A DNA stretch of 64,000 nt from Nereocystis luetkeana (taxonomy: Eukaryota > Sar > Phaeophyceae > Laminariales > Laminariaceae): assembly GCA_031213475.1 (NCBI GenBank), contig JARUPZ010000023.1, positions 7,396,157 through 7,460,156 of the forward strand, read 5' to 3'. Below the pieces are notes generated by a model, which worked only from the letters and a program-made list of their open reading frames with translations, did not search any database and was not told where the DNA came from. Below, in pieces: positions 10,946 through 20,580 of the stretch (position 1 is its first letter; each line of letters begins with the position of its first letter). A program made the position numbers and the translations under genes.

Positions 10946-11401
10946 GTGGCACGTACAATCGGGGCGTTCATCGATGCCCCAGATACAGCCACCCGCTCAG
11001 GCCCCCACAATGGCGACGCCGGCCGGGTAGGTGACCCTCCCCATGGGTCGGAGGTTGGAGACGACGTGCCGAAAAGAACCACGGGAACATTTACACTCCG
11101 TCGAGAGACCATGGCTCAAAACACTGACAGGGCAGGGATTTTCGTAGATTCCTTCGTAGATCTCAATGTCAAGGCTTCGCGCGGGCGCCACGGTGCTGAG
11201 CGGGCGGGTCCTCCGACGCCGGGCGGTTCAGGGATGGAGGAGGAACGCCCCGGCGAAGAAGCCGAGCGGAAAAAACATTGTATGACTGTTTACGGAGGCT
11301 TCGGGTTATCTGGTCCCATATCTGATCAGATTTTATCAAAATCACGTCTTATGGGGCCTGTTCGGTGGAAAAATGTTCCTCCGAGATTTTATCACTCCTG
11401 A
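10946..11401 (+). CDS. Hypothetical ORF, unrecognised
   Basis: A 151-codon ORF with an ATG, rich in Gly, Arg and acidic residues. It includes GIFVDSFVDLNVKASRGRH and an Arg/Glu-rich stretch after it. Composition is more protein-like than its neighbours, but there is no domain I can name, no clear promoter and no homologue in the window. It may be an exon or chance. Confidence 0.22.
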   Translation: MARTIGAFIDAPDTATRSGPHNGDAGRVGDPPHGSEVGDDVPKRTTGTFTLRRETMAQNTDRAGIFVDSFVDLNVKASRGRHGAERAGPPTPGGSGMEEERPGEEAERKKHCMTVYGGFGLSGPISDQILSKSRLMGPVRWKNVPPRFYHS

Positions 11402-12112
11402 AATTCCATGAAATATTTTATTTTTTCGGCAGCCTTTTCTGATCAACGCTGAACGTGATAAAATTTGGCTTTGCACAACACCTCGGTGGCATTATACATT
11501 TTTTTTTAGGTTATAGACTGGGTTAATGACGGGTCACGACGCTACATGCTTGATTACGCTTGTACACAGCTGGGCTCAACACTTGTGCATCGGCCACCAC
11601 GGAGAGGGAGGGCATCAGTACCTTGGCCACCATCGTGTCCCTTGCGGCCGTCCAACTGCAGCTGCTCTATTAATAGGCAAAGCAACTTTGGAAACGAATA
11701 GGACGAGACTACAGCAGCAGTATCAAAACAATCAAACGGTATTTTTCTGACTACGACCGCCGCAAGCAGCTCATGCTCCGCGAGGGCGAGAGCTCCTTGC
11801 TGGTCCAGCGACTAGCAAACCCCTTACGCAGCTCCCCAAGGGGTTCCACATTCCGCTGCTTCCTTCGAGGAGCTGGTGGTGAAGGTTGATCGCCCAACCC
11901 GGCGTGAGCGACTCTCGTTCGTGTCGTGGTCCACGTGGAGTTCAAAATGTCGGTTCTGCTCTGTTTTTTTAGTTCTCCCATGAAATAAACCCAAAATCAC
12001 GATAAGACGGCACATGGCGCACCGACCTGGTGTGGCTTTTTGCCGTGGGAAAATCCGACGTCCTGCCTTTTTCAATCACTAAAAAAAAATGCATAAGACC
12101 CAGCCTAACTCG

Positions 12113-12352
12113 TAGGAGGTTTTTACCCTCGACGACCTTCTGGACAAGCCATGGTCACAGGTGTCTACCCTTCTCCCCTCCGATACGTGCCTTTATTTTT
12201 TTTATCGCGCGTTCAGCATTCCCACTGCTCGTCGATTTTCATCGAATGTAGCTAACTCACGCTCTCGCGCTTTCCGCTATTCACATCATTTTATGCAAGG
12301 AAAAACCCTACGAGCATGCACTCAATGAGACTTGAACCCACGAAATTGATCT
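12113..12352 (-). mobile_element. tRNA-derived SINE, left (minus) copy
   Basis: On the minus strand a pol III B box, GGGTTCAAGTC, lies at about 12328-12339 and is followed by a body nearly identical to the plus copy at 12411-12654 (shared TCACGCTCTCGCGCTTTCCG, GTGTCTACCCTTCTCCCC and TTCTGGACAAGCC, read here on the plus strand). The A-box region present in the right copy is missing, so this copy looks 5'-truncated. It faces the other copy head to head. Confidence 0.7.
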
Positions 12353-12378
12353 TGACAGTGTATAATACAGAGTCGGCG

Positions 12379-12654
12379 TCCCCGGTGGCTTGGTAGGTGG
12401 TCCGCGTGCCTTTCAAGATCAATTTCGTGTGTTCAAGTGCCACCGAGTGCATGCTCGGGGCTTTTTCTTGCATAAGAAAATTGATAAGCGGAAAGCGCGA
12501 GAGCGTGAGTTAGCTACATTCGATGAAAATCGACGAGCAGTGGGAATGCTGAACCCTATGCGCGACAAAAAATAAAGGCATGTACCGGGGGGGAGAAGGG
12601 TAGACACCTGTGACCACGGCTTGTCCAGAAGTTTGTTGAAGGTAAAACCTCCTA
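12379..12654 (+). mobile_element. tRNA-derived SINE, right (plus) copy
   Basis: An A-box-like TGGCTTGGTAGG (12386-12397) and a B-box-like TGTTCAAGTGCC (12430-12441) stand 33 bp apart, as in a tRNA gene. A ~210-bp tRNA-unrelated body follows, shared with the inverted copy to its left. I could not fold a proper anticodon arm, so it is a SINE head and not a functional tRNA. Confidence 0.72.
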
Positions 12655-12747
12655 CCAGGTACGAGCCGGAAAAGTAAAAGTGATGCTTAAAAAAAACAAA
12701 AAAAAACAATAGAGTGTTTGCGACTTTTTTTTTTTTTTCAACTTTTA

Positions 12748-14405
12748 GACCTATGCCAATGGTACAGCGAAGTTGCAATAAAAAGTTTGAATTTCAAAGA
12801 TACCCGCCAAAAAAATCAGAACACGCTTCCTATGGGCCACCCAAAAAAAAAAAAAAGTTCCTAAGACCTATGCCAATGGTACAGCGAAGTTTCAATAGAA
12901 AGTTTGAATTTCAAAGATACCCGCCAAAAAAAATCAGAACACGCTTCCTATGGGCCACGTAAAAAAAAAAACGTTCCTAACTTTTGGAAGAGCCCAAAAA
13001 AAGCAAATCTGGGGCCGATGTTGGGCCAACATCGGCTTGAGAAAAACTCAGGCCGATCTTTGGTTCGAAGCGGCGAGATTCCGAGCCCTCGACAGACATC
13101 GATCAACAAAACCAACGATTGCGTCATGAATTATCAACGGAGTGCGCTCGTTAGGGGCTCCGACCCACCCTAGGGTTACCGTCTTCACACCATGGCCGGT
13201 GTCATGTGGCGGGAGCTGACCAGGCGTGTGATAAAAAAACGTTTGGCCGCTGGTTTGCACAAAACAGAAGACAAAACTTCTCCATCCGTCTCGAATGGCA
13301 AAAAATAGACTTTTTTTTCAGGTTTGGGAGGATACCGTAGGACGCCGCCGGCAAGCTCTCGCCCCCTAGACCATGGATCCACCTGATATCTTCGAGGCCG
13401 TCATCTATATTCGTTGGGCTTGCCAGATACCGAGTGGGTTGGCCGTGGGCTGAGTCTATGTGGAGATCGAGCGTCGATCGTCGCACGAGCTGGTTTCGAT
13501 CACCGTGTTGACAATTTGCGACCAGAAAAACACAAATTGCGCCGCCTGCAGCCGTTGGGGAAAAAAAAAGAAAAATCAACCATTTTTCTCTTTTTTTCCC
13601 ACAGCGGCGGTACGAGAAAAATTTTGGCTGTTTTTTCAAAGCGATATATTTGAAAAAAAACTTTTGAACTTCGCGTTTCCATTGGCATAGGTCTAACTTT
13701 TGGAAAAGCCCAAAAAAAGCAAATCTGGGCCGATGTTGGGCCAACATCGGCTTGAGAAAAACTCAGGCCGATCTTTGGTTCGAAGCGGCGAGATTCCGAG
13801 TCCTCGACAGACATCGATCAACAAAACCAACGATTGCGTCATGAATTCTGAACGGAAGGCGCTCGTCAGGGGTTCCGACCCACCCTAGGGTCACCGTCTT
13901 CACACCATGGCCGGTGTCATGTGGCGGGAGCTGACCAGGCGTGTGATAAAAAAACATTTGGCCGCTGGTTTGCACAAAACAGAAGACAAAACTTCTCCAT
14001 CCGTCTCGAATGGCAAAAAATAGACTTTTTTTTCAGGTTTGGGAGGATACCGTAGGACGCCGCCGGCAAGCTCTCGCCCCCTAGACCATGGATCCACCTG
14101 ATATCTTCGAGGCCGTCATCTATACTCGTTGGCCTTGCCAGATACCGAGTGGGTTGGCCGTGGGCTGAGTCTATGTGGAGATCGAGCGTCGATCGTCGCA
14201 CGAGCTGGTTTCGATTACCGTGTTGACAATTTGCGACCGAATAACACAAATTGCACCCCGCAGCCGTTGAGAAAAAAAAAAGAAAAATCAATCATTTTTC
14301 TCTTTTTTTCCCACAGCGGCGGTACGAGAAAATTTTCGGCTGTTTTTTCAAAGCGATATATTTGAAAAAAAACTTTTGAACTTCGCGTTTCCATTGGCAT
14401 AGGTC
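12748..14405. mobile_element. PIF/Harbinger-like element (outer copy)
   Basis: Terminal inverted repeats begin GACCTATGCCAATGG and end in GCGAAGTT after a short variable patch (~27 bp in all). The flanking target duplication is TTA (12745-12747, 14406-14408). Removing the inner copy (12865-13693) and its TAA duplication leaves 826 bp, almost the length of the inner one (829 bp). The 3-bp TWA duplication and G-starting ends suit PIF/Harbinger. No transposase is seen; minus-strand frames encode a conserved but unrecognised stretch (e.g. LEDIRWIHGLGGESLPAAS) in both copies. Confidence 0.8.
12865..13693. mobile_element. PIF/Harbinger-like element (inner, self-nested copy)
   Basis: An 829-bp copy of the same family with the same 27-bp ends, flanked by TAA (12862-12864 and 13694-13696). 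It is inserted in the outer copy at GTTCC-TAA-CTTTTGG; the inner copy carries the uninterrupted form of that site at about 12974-12986. This gives a clear insertion order. Confidence 0.85.
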
Positions 14406-14408
14406 TTA

Positions 14409-15741
14409 CTTCTCCAAAAACTCTCCCGAGGTAACTGTTTGAGGTAAATAATTTCTGGAAAAAACGCGAAAAAGTACTCCAGCGAAGTCAGGATTTCATC
14501 AAAAGTTGCGGTAACTTTTGGCTCTCTGTCTCATTGGCCTACAAGCACCGAGCATTATCCCGACGCAGAACGCATCATCTCAAATCTCGAAGGATCAAAA
14601 CACCGAACATCTTCCATGCCACCATTCTGCTTGCTGTACGCATCACGACAACCGCTGGGAGCACAGAGGCTCGAGAGGTGTAGCTTGAGTATAGCGCGCA
14701 CGACCGGCGTTGGATTGTGCCAGCGGGCCGCCGCCGCTGCTACGTAGGGTACACGCTTTCGCCTACTTGGTGACGACGTGGAGGATGCCTTGTTCCAAAA
14801 AAGGACTCGCATCACACTCGTACTCGTACTCGTGCTCGCACAGAGCGCGACAGCCCGTGTATCATTTCGATTCCACCACACTGCAGCAGCAGCAGCAGCG
14901 GCGGCGGCAGCAGTGGCCGCGACAGTGGCGGCGGGGCGGAGCCCGCCGGCGCTGTGGCGTGTGTAGGCTGAGCGCAGCAGGAGCAGCGGCAGCAGCAGCA
15001 GCAGCAGGCAATCCAAAAAGGGAAGCTGGCTGGGGCTGGTGCTGGCGCTTGCTGATGCTGACGCTGTATTTTTATTGCTCAAGCTGCCTCTAGCTGCGGC
15101 TAGCGCTTGCTAGCTGCCGCTAGCTGTGCTGCTGCTTGCAGTCTTGGGATAGCAGTGGTGGCACCGCTGTCAACTCTGCCGCTGAAACGTTGCTGGGCCG
15201 CCGTTGCTACTCCCAAGCTGCTTTTTAGTTTTTCGTTCTTTTTTTTGGCGCGTTTGCCTCACCTCCCCCCTTCCCTTCTTATTTTCGGAGGCGTCGCCTG
15301 CAGGATTTGGTTTGCCTCACTCGCAAACACACCGAAATCAGGAAGGGAAGGAAATTCACTTTTTTTAGCGCAAGTAAAGTTTTTTTTTTTTTACCTCTAT
15401 CGTAAACACTCTACTATCGCATGCTGTATCGTTTTCAAATCGTTCTTGAGCCACTCCCCTAGGCACGTCCCGAAGAGGAACCTTGTCGTGATGTGTACGA
15501 GTACGAGTAGGCCTCCTCCGATTCACCGGCTAGCACTTGTACTTCTGCGGGAGAGCAACTGTAGTATGGCATTATGACGCGTAACGGTGTACCAGGTACC
15601 TGGTACGATACCTCACGCACGTACGTAACAAGTCTCAACTGCTCCTCCCACAGGTGTGTCGGTACTGTTACTACCAGGTACCTGTTATAATAGTACATGG
15701 CAGGTGAATTACTGCAGTACGAGTACCGGCTTTGTCCTTAC
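14409..15741. other. Low-complexity stretch, no secure gene
   Basis: It holds CAG/CGG-triplet tracts (about 14878-14950 and 14985-15008), CTAGC/GCTAGC-rich sequence near 15090-15125 and T-rich runs (15230-15400). Long frames here are triplet-repeat translations (poly-Ala, poly-Ser, poly-Gln) and I do not call them genes. Confidence 0.5.
15590..15605. repeat. Perfect 16-bp palindrome TACCAGGTACCTGGTA
   Basis: Two overlapping, opposed copies of the 9-mer TACCAGGTA that recurs through the window. A further copy lies at 15672-15680. Confidence 0.9.
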
Positions 15742-16089
15742 CTCGCAAGTGGTAGGCGGGGTGCAACACAGTGATAGTATCGCCTTCCGAATCTCCCACC
15801 GGCTCGCAGTCAAAAGCATCGTTCTCCCTCCACTCGAGCCATTCCCCACGATCGGCCTCAGAGCAATCGCCAGCTTGTGCATTCGCAAGGCAGATATCTT
15901 GTCCGACAGAGAGACGCAGTCGAGTAACTCCAGATCTTGGTTTAGCTGCAGAGAACGGCCTGTTGTTGGTGTTGTTGCAGCTCTGAGAGCATCTCCCGTG
16001 GGAGAGCTACCGACGGCGACGCTGGAGATCCCGCCATTTTTTACCGCACCCATACCAGCTATCGCGCGCTTGAAAGCTAAGTTCGCCAT
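15742..16089 (-). CDS. Candidate first exon of an unrecognised gene
   Basis: The ATG at 16089 is in a strong context (ACCATGGCG). A 116-codon open frame runs from MANLAFKRAIAGMGAVKNGG through SVAVGSSPTGDALRAATTPT and WEIRKAILSLCC to a good splice donor, GAG|GTAAGG, at 15742/15741 (phase 0). The N-terminus is basic and Ala/Ser-rich, compatible with an organelle-targeting peptide, but that is inference. No domain is recognised. Following exons would lie below 15.74 kb and were not identified. Confidence 0.4.
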
Positions 16090-17389
16090 GGTAGACGAGA
16101 CAAAAAGGTGATGCCAGCGAGAGCGAGACTAATCTCACCCCTGGTACACCGATGGCGACTACTGCTGTATACCAGGTACGCGGTATATATGATAGGGCAA
16201 GTAAGTCTCTTTCTTATTCAGGTTTTGTACCACCGACAACAAGCGACGTGCATACGGGGTTGGGGGACAATAAAACCGTTTTTTTTTGCTTCCGCATCCC
16301 GCATGTTCGCATGTTCCCGTTCCCGGCCACGTTCCCAGTGCCTTACACTGTACACAGCAGTACGTAGTGTGTTATATTACATGCACGTTACAGCAGTTTA
16401 CAGTGTTTCCACATTACACTTTGCATGGTACACTTTACAAATTACGTGCACATTGAGTATATATGCTGTACCAGGTATTGTGCAACGAAGCCCTGTACGC
16501 CCCGACACCCCGCATCTTGTCCAGGGTCGGTCATAACCACCAGTACCATTCAACCTTTTTTTTGGTTTTCGACCACCACGTTTACCTTCCAGCTCAGAGG
16601 CGTTCTACGATTGAGGTCCACCCCAAATTTTCTGAGGCTCTCCTCACTTAAGGAGCTCCATACCTCACCCGAAAACTGACTTCAGCAAAAATCAAAATGC
16701 ATCGCGACGAACAATCCCATACCTGGTACGTGTATGTATGGCCCAAGTCTACAAAAGCGTTTTTCTTCGAAGTCAAGATTGACATTCCCACGATTTGGGG
16801 TCAAGGAACCCCGTTTTTCAGAAGCAAAATAGCGGAAATAATGTGCTACCTCTATCATCGTAGAACGGGTCCTCATGCCGAATCAGTTTTTTTCCTCGGC
16901 GACTTTTTCCGGCCAATCCGTGTGGTCATCATGGTGTTTCTCGCCCCCAGTTTCAGTGCATTCCTTGGTTTTCGCGTGTCGCGTAGCTGGTTCATAATTC
17001 CCACTATTGACGGGTATCTCCCCTGTGCCCGTGATCCCATTTATTTACCGGCAGGAAACTCTTACAAAACTCGAAAATAAATGTAACAATATAATAAGAT
17101 GCCAACGAGTGTCAACGTCTCCTCGACGTGTGTGTAGACTATACGGCATGGTTCTCGACTCTGGGTTTGTATACCGGGGGGGGGGGGGAAGAGGCTGTCT
17201 TGCCGTCCAGCGACTGCTACAACCCGAGCAGGTCTACCTGCGCGGAAGTAATATTAGTTTTGTCGGTTCTGCACCCCGGTCTACCACAGGCCCCGGTTTA
17301 TAGACTTCGCGTACGTGCGTGTACTTCGTAGAAAGTGATTTATGGCACGAAGCCAACCAAGAAGAATCACCATCTCTACTTCGCATTTA

Positions 17390-17556
17390 GGGCCGTTCCT
17401 AACGAACCGAAAAAATATCACGATTCCAGACCTTTTGGCATGCCAAAATATCACGATCCGTGACATTTCAGTTCTATCGAAAAAGGCCGAAAAACGTCTC
17501 ACGTTTCGTGATATTTTCAAAATGTAAAAAAATCCGATATTGTATAGGGTTTCCCC
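17390..17556. mobile_element. MITE with GGGCC...CCTAACGAAC termini, copy 1
   Basis: Begins GGGCCGTTCCTAACGAAC right after TTA (17387-17389) and contains several TCACGA/TCGTGA words. The right end is degenerate (ends near CCCC|ATA). Length (167 bp), terminus and internal words match the copy at 30901-31064. A Tourist/Harbinger-like origin is inferred from the 3-bp TTA flank. Confidence 0.5.
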
Positions 17557-17707
17557 ATAAAAAAAGAAAGTCGTGAAGATCGTCGTCTCGCCAAAAGAAA
17601 GTCGTCTCGAGGTTACGCCGCTAAATTATACGTGAAAATTTAAAAACCTACCAGGGTAGAATTTTTACCACGACGAAAAATCTGACGAGAGGTATACTTT
17701 TACCAGT

Positions 17708-17850
17708 AGTGTTGGGGATTGGGATTTAATTGCCCTGAAAAGATCGAAATCTTTTGGAAAATCTCGAGATTGAATTGGCGGTTTTGACGGCCGATCTTTC
17801 AATCTAGATTGAGAATCGAATATTATCGGTTGATTCAATCTTTCAACCTC
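17708..17850 (+). mobile_element. hAT-type terminus fragment
   Basis: TAGTGTTGGGGATTG resembles the common hAT end (C/T)AGTGTTGGG. It is followed by GATTGA-rich sequence, as in the oppositely oriented fragment ending at 29155. No matching second end or target duplication was found. Confidence 0.4.
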
Positions 17851-17994
17851 AATATTTATTTAGGATCCCGCCCAAATACCTCCTTACTGTATCACTGGAA
17901 ACCCCTTGAAAACGCCTCTCTCTCTTATCTCCCCTGCTCTACACCCACACACAAACCAGCCGTGCCCAGGAGGCACCCTCATGCAGATGTATGG

Positions 17995-18052
17995 ATATAT
18001 ATATATATATATATGTATATATAATAATATATATATATATATATATATATAT
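17995..18052. repeat. (TA)n microsatellite
   Basis: About 58 bp of nearly pure TA with two short interruptions. Confidence 0.95.
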
Positions 18053-19277
18053 GTTTACATGCACCCTATACCCTGCTGTAACGATTTTGCTTGTTAGGTT
18101 TCATATATATGTGTGGGATAATATGTGGGGGGTACACAGGTGGCCACTGTGGAGTATCTTGAGAGAGCGTACTCTGGTGGACCTTATAATAAGTAAAAAC
18201 ACCTTGAGCCACAAATATCAAGGTCGATCATTGACCAACGTAGTAAACGCTCACAACGCCCCCGGATGGTCGAATGTATACGCGTCACAATGTACTCAGG
18301 TTGAGAAACGTACCAGATCATAGTAGTGCTGTGTTTTTGACAGCACACAGACAGTTGAACAAAAACGAAATCAAAACGAGGAAACACGAAATAAAAACAA
18401 AATTTGAAGTAATCGGGAAAATTAAATAATGATATGCCCACGAAAAAAATGTAAGAATTAAATTGGAGAAGACAACATGTATGTGGTGCATTGCATACAC
18501 GCCACACCACACCAAGACCAACTCAGGGTTTGTTGTGTGGTGAACCACACATAAACATGTCGTTTTTTCCTGTATATATACCTTTTCTGATCTCAAAACC
18601 CCTGTTTTGCACTGCACAAAACCGACACCATAATATTATGCGGAAACATGCTGCGTTATACGCAAAAACCGCCCAAAACGTACGTTAAAAATATGCAAAA
18701 CATATGAAACTTCACATACGACGTGCGGGGAGGAATAACGGTCTGTACTATTTCCATATTTTTCCCATGAATTAAAAAAAAAATCCGCGTCTATATGATA
18801 CCAGACACCAGGTATGCTGCAATAAAAACGAAATTATGACAAGAATAAAACTCCAAATATTTAGCATCCAGGGGAGTCACCGGCCAGTAGTCAATCGCTA
18901 TAGGAGGGAAATAATGGAAAACGCGCGAACGGTTCGCGCAGCTTGCAAAGTTGAGTATCGGTCGATCTGCCGATCGAATGAACGCACAGCTGACGTACTT
19001 TTTTAGTTTTTTATTAAATATTTTGGTAAAAAAATGCGATCGACACAAACTCTCACCTCTTCTTGTACGATGCAAGCATCCTCATTGCAGATAGATACCT
19101 GGTAGACGGCAATAATTCTCATTATTAACTGCACACTCATTGTCAACTTCATGCACGCCCCTCTTCTCCATCATCTCCTTTATTTTCTCAAACACGCCAC
19201 AACGGTTCTCTTCAGTGCCCTTCCACGAGCCCCCAGATTCCCTTCGTTCAATATTCCATGTTATATCTCGTCAATAA

Positions 19278-19317
19278 TACCTGGTATACTGTATGGTATA
19301 TAACAACATACCAGGTA
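19278..19317. repeat. Hairpin of two opposed TACCAGGTA motifs
   Basis: ATACCTGGTAT and ATACCAGGTAT form a perfect 11-bp stem (19277-19287 with 19308-19318) around a ~20-bp loop. Confidence 0.7.
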
Positions 19318-19595
19318 TAACACGTACGTATACGATTAATCGCGAAAACGAAAATGTGTCATATGATACGTGTTGGAGAAAAAATATCCCAAAGAATCAT
19401 TGCAAGAACATCCACAAACCTAACGACAACGTCACACGTTTTACGCAAAACTTCACGACAGGACGTCTCACAATCGAGGTGCGTTTGGTACGTTATGCAA
19501 GGGTTGCGGTATACGTTTTTCCTGTCGCTGCAACGTGCTATAATAAGGTTGTTCCGCCACAACGTCCCGCAACGTAATACCCAAGTAGCCATCGG

Positions 19596-20580
19596 TTGGT
19601 GTATATAGGGTGGGGTAGTGAGAAGCCAGGATACAATACCAAGCAAGCGGCACAATCATCGGAGGAGGAGGAAAGACGCCAACCTCCCACCAAGTCGCTT
19701 CACGGATCCTCCCGTCAGCAGCCAACGACGACGCAGCTTACGTCATCGATAACACTTTCGGAGCCGGCACCGTCGTCGCCGGAACCATCTCCGGATACAC
19801 CCCGTTCAGCACAGCAGGCGCAAGAAACCACGCAATCACCGACGGCAACGGGTGCGGGGACTCCCTTGACGACCCCCCTTCCGCTTGGGGTATCCGCCAT
19901 GGAAGGTTCGCCGCCGTCGCCACCATCCCCGCCGCCGCGTCTACCGACAACTACCCGTCCCTCGACAGACACACCACTTCTGACGCCGGACATGATCCTT
20001 GCGCTCGAATCGTCAATGCAGTCAGCGGCTAGAATGGCACAGTTGGCGCCACCAAGTTCATCACAACCGACGTGCGCATCGACACAGGGTGGAGGAAGTT
20101 CGAAAGCCGCGCCGACGTCCGAACCACCGCTATCGCCACCACGGCCACCATTGCAGACGCCAGCAGAAAGAGGGCAGCCCCAGCAGGAGACTTCGGAAGA
20201 CTGCTGCGTGTGCTACGAGGCCTTGGTGGCCCCGATGGTATATCTAAGGAAGTGTCCCCACCGGCTGTACCTACCGTGCTACGCCGCACTTCGTGTTAGG
20301 GCAGGGGCCGACCTGCGCTGCCCGGCGTGTCGGGCGACCGTAACAATTGGCGAAGCCGACGGGATGGCGTCCCGTCAGCACAGTGACGAGATTATGGCAG
20401 AGGCCCTAGCGATCGCGCGGCAGGAGATACCGGCCGAGAGGGGAAGGGGGGCATCCACAAGGACCACAGGGGGCGAGAGGGGCGAACGATTGATACGTAG
20501 CATTTGCCATGGACTGGTTGAGGGGACTGAACGCGTACAGGTGCCCTGCTCGTGCGACGTGCATTGCCGCTGCGCTCTAG
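19596..20580 (+). pseudogene. LINE polyprotein part 1: Pro/Ser/Thr-rich region and RING finger 1
   Basis: The frame is open without an ATG at its start; the first in-frame ATG in good context (GCCATGGAA) is near 19900, so the true start is unsure. About 200 residues of Pro/Ser/Thr-rich, probably disordered sequence lead to a RING: DCCVCYEAL, then KCPHRLYLPC, then RCPACRA. The fifth zinc ligand, normally His or Cys, is Tyr. The frame is lost at a tandem 10-bp duplication, TGCGCTCTAG at 20571-20580 and 20581-20590. Dropping one copy joins it to the next part. Confidence 0.75.

Larger units (their letters stand above)
8809..12112. other. Intergenic or intronic stretch, no secure gene
   Basis: Apart from the diverged repeats at 9230-10175 and a weak ORF at 10946-11401, I see no domain. 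A short plus-strand frame near 11726-11830 reads plausibly (IKTIKRYFSDYDRRKQLM) behind a CAG, and might be an exon of an unknown gene, but it is too short to call. Confidence 0.3.
16110..19589. other. AT-rich intergenic stretch with MITEs and TACCAGGTA motifs
   Basis: No gene is supported. It carries five exact TACCAGGTA/TACCTGGTA sites at 16170-16728 and 19096-19104, a pair forming a hairpin at 19278-19317, a MITE (17390-17556), a hAT-like terminus (17708), an AT microsatellite and a run of 12 G near 17178. Confidence 0.5.

Noticed and set aside
12379..12452. A functional tRNA gene
   Set aside because: A and B boxes are present, but no acceptable anticodon stem or acceptor pairing forms, and the sequence continues as a repeated SINE body.
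14555..15093. Genes on either strand
   Set aside because: Triplet-repeat composition keeps several frames open; no domain or splice chain supports them.
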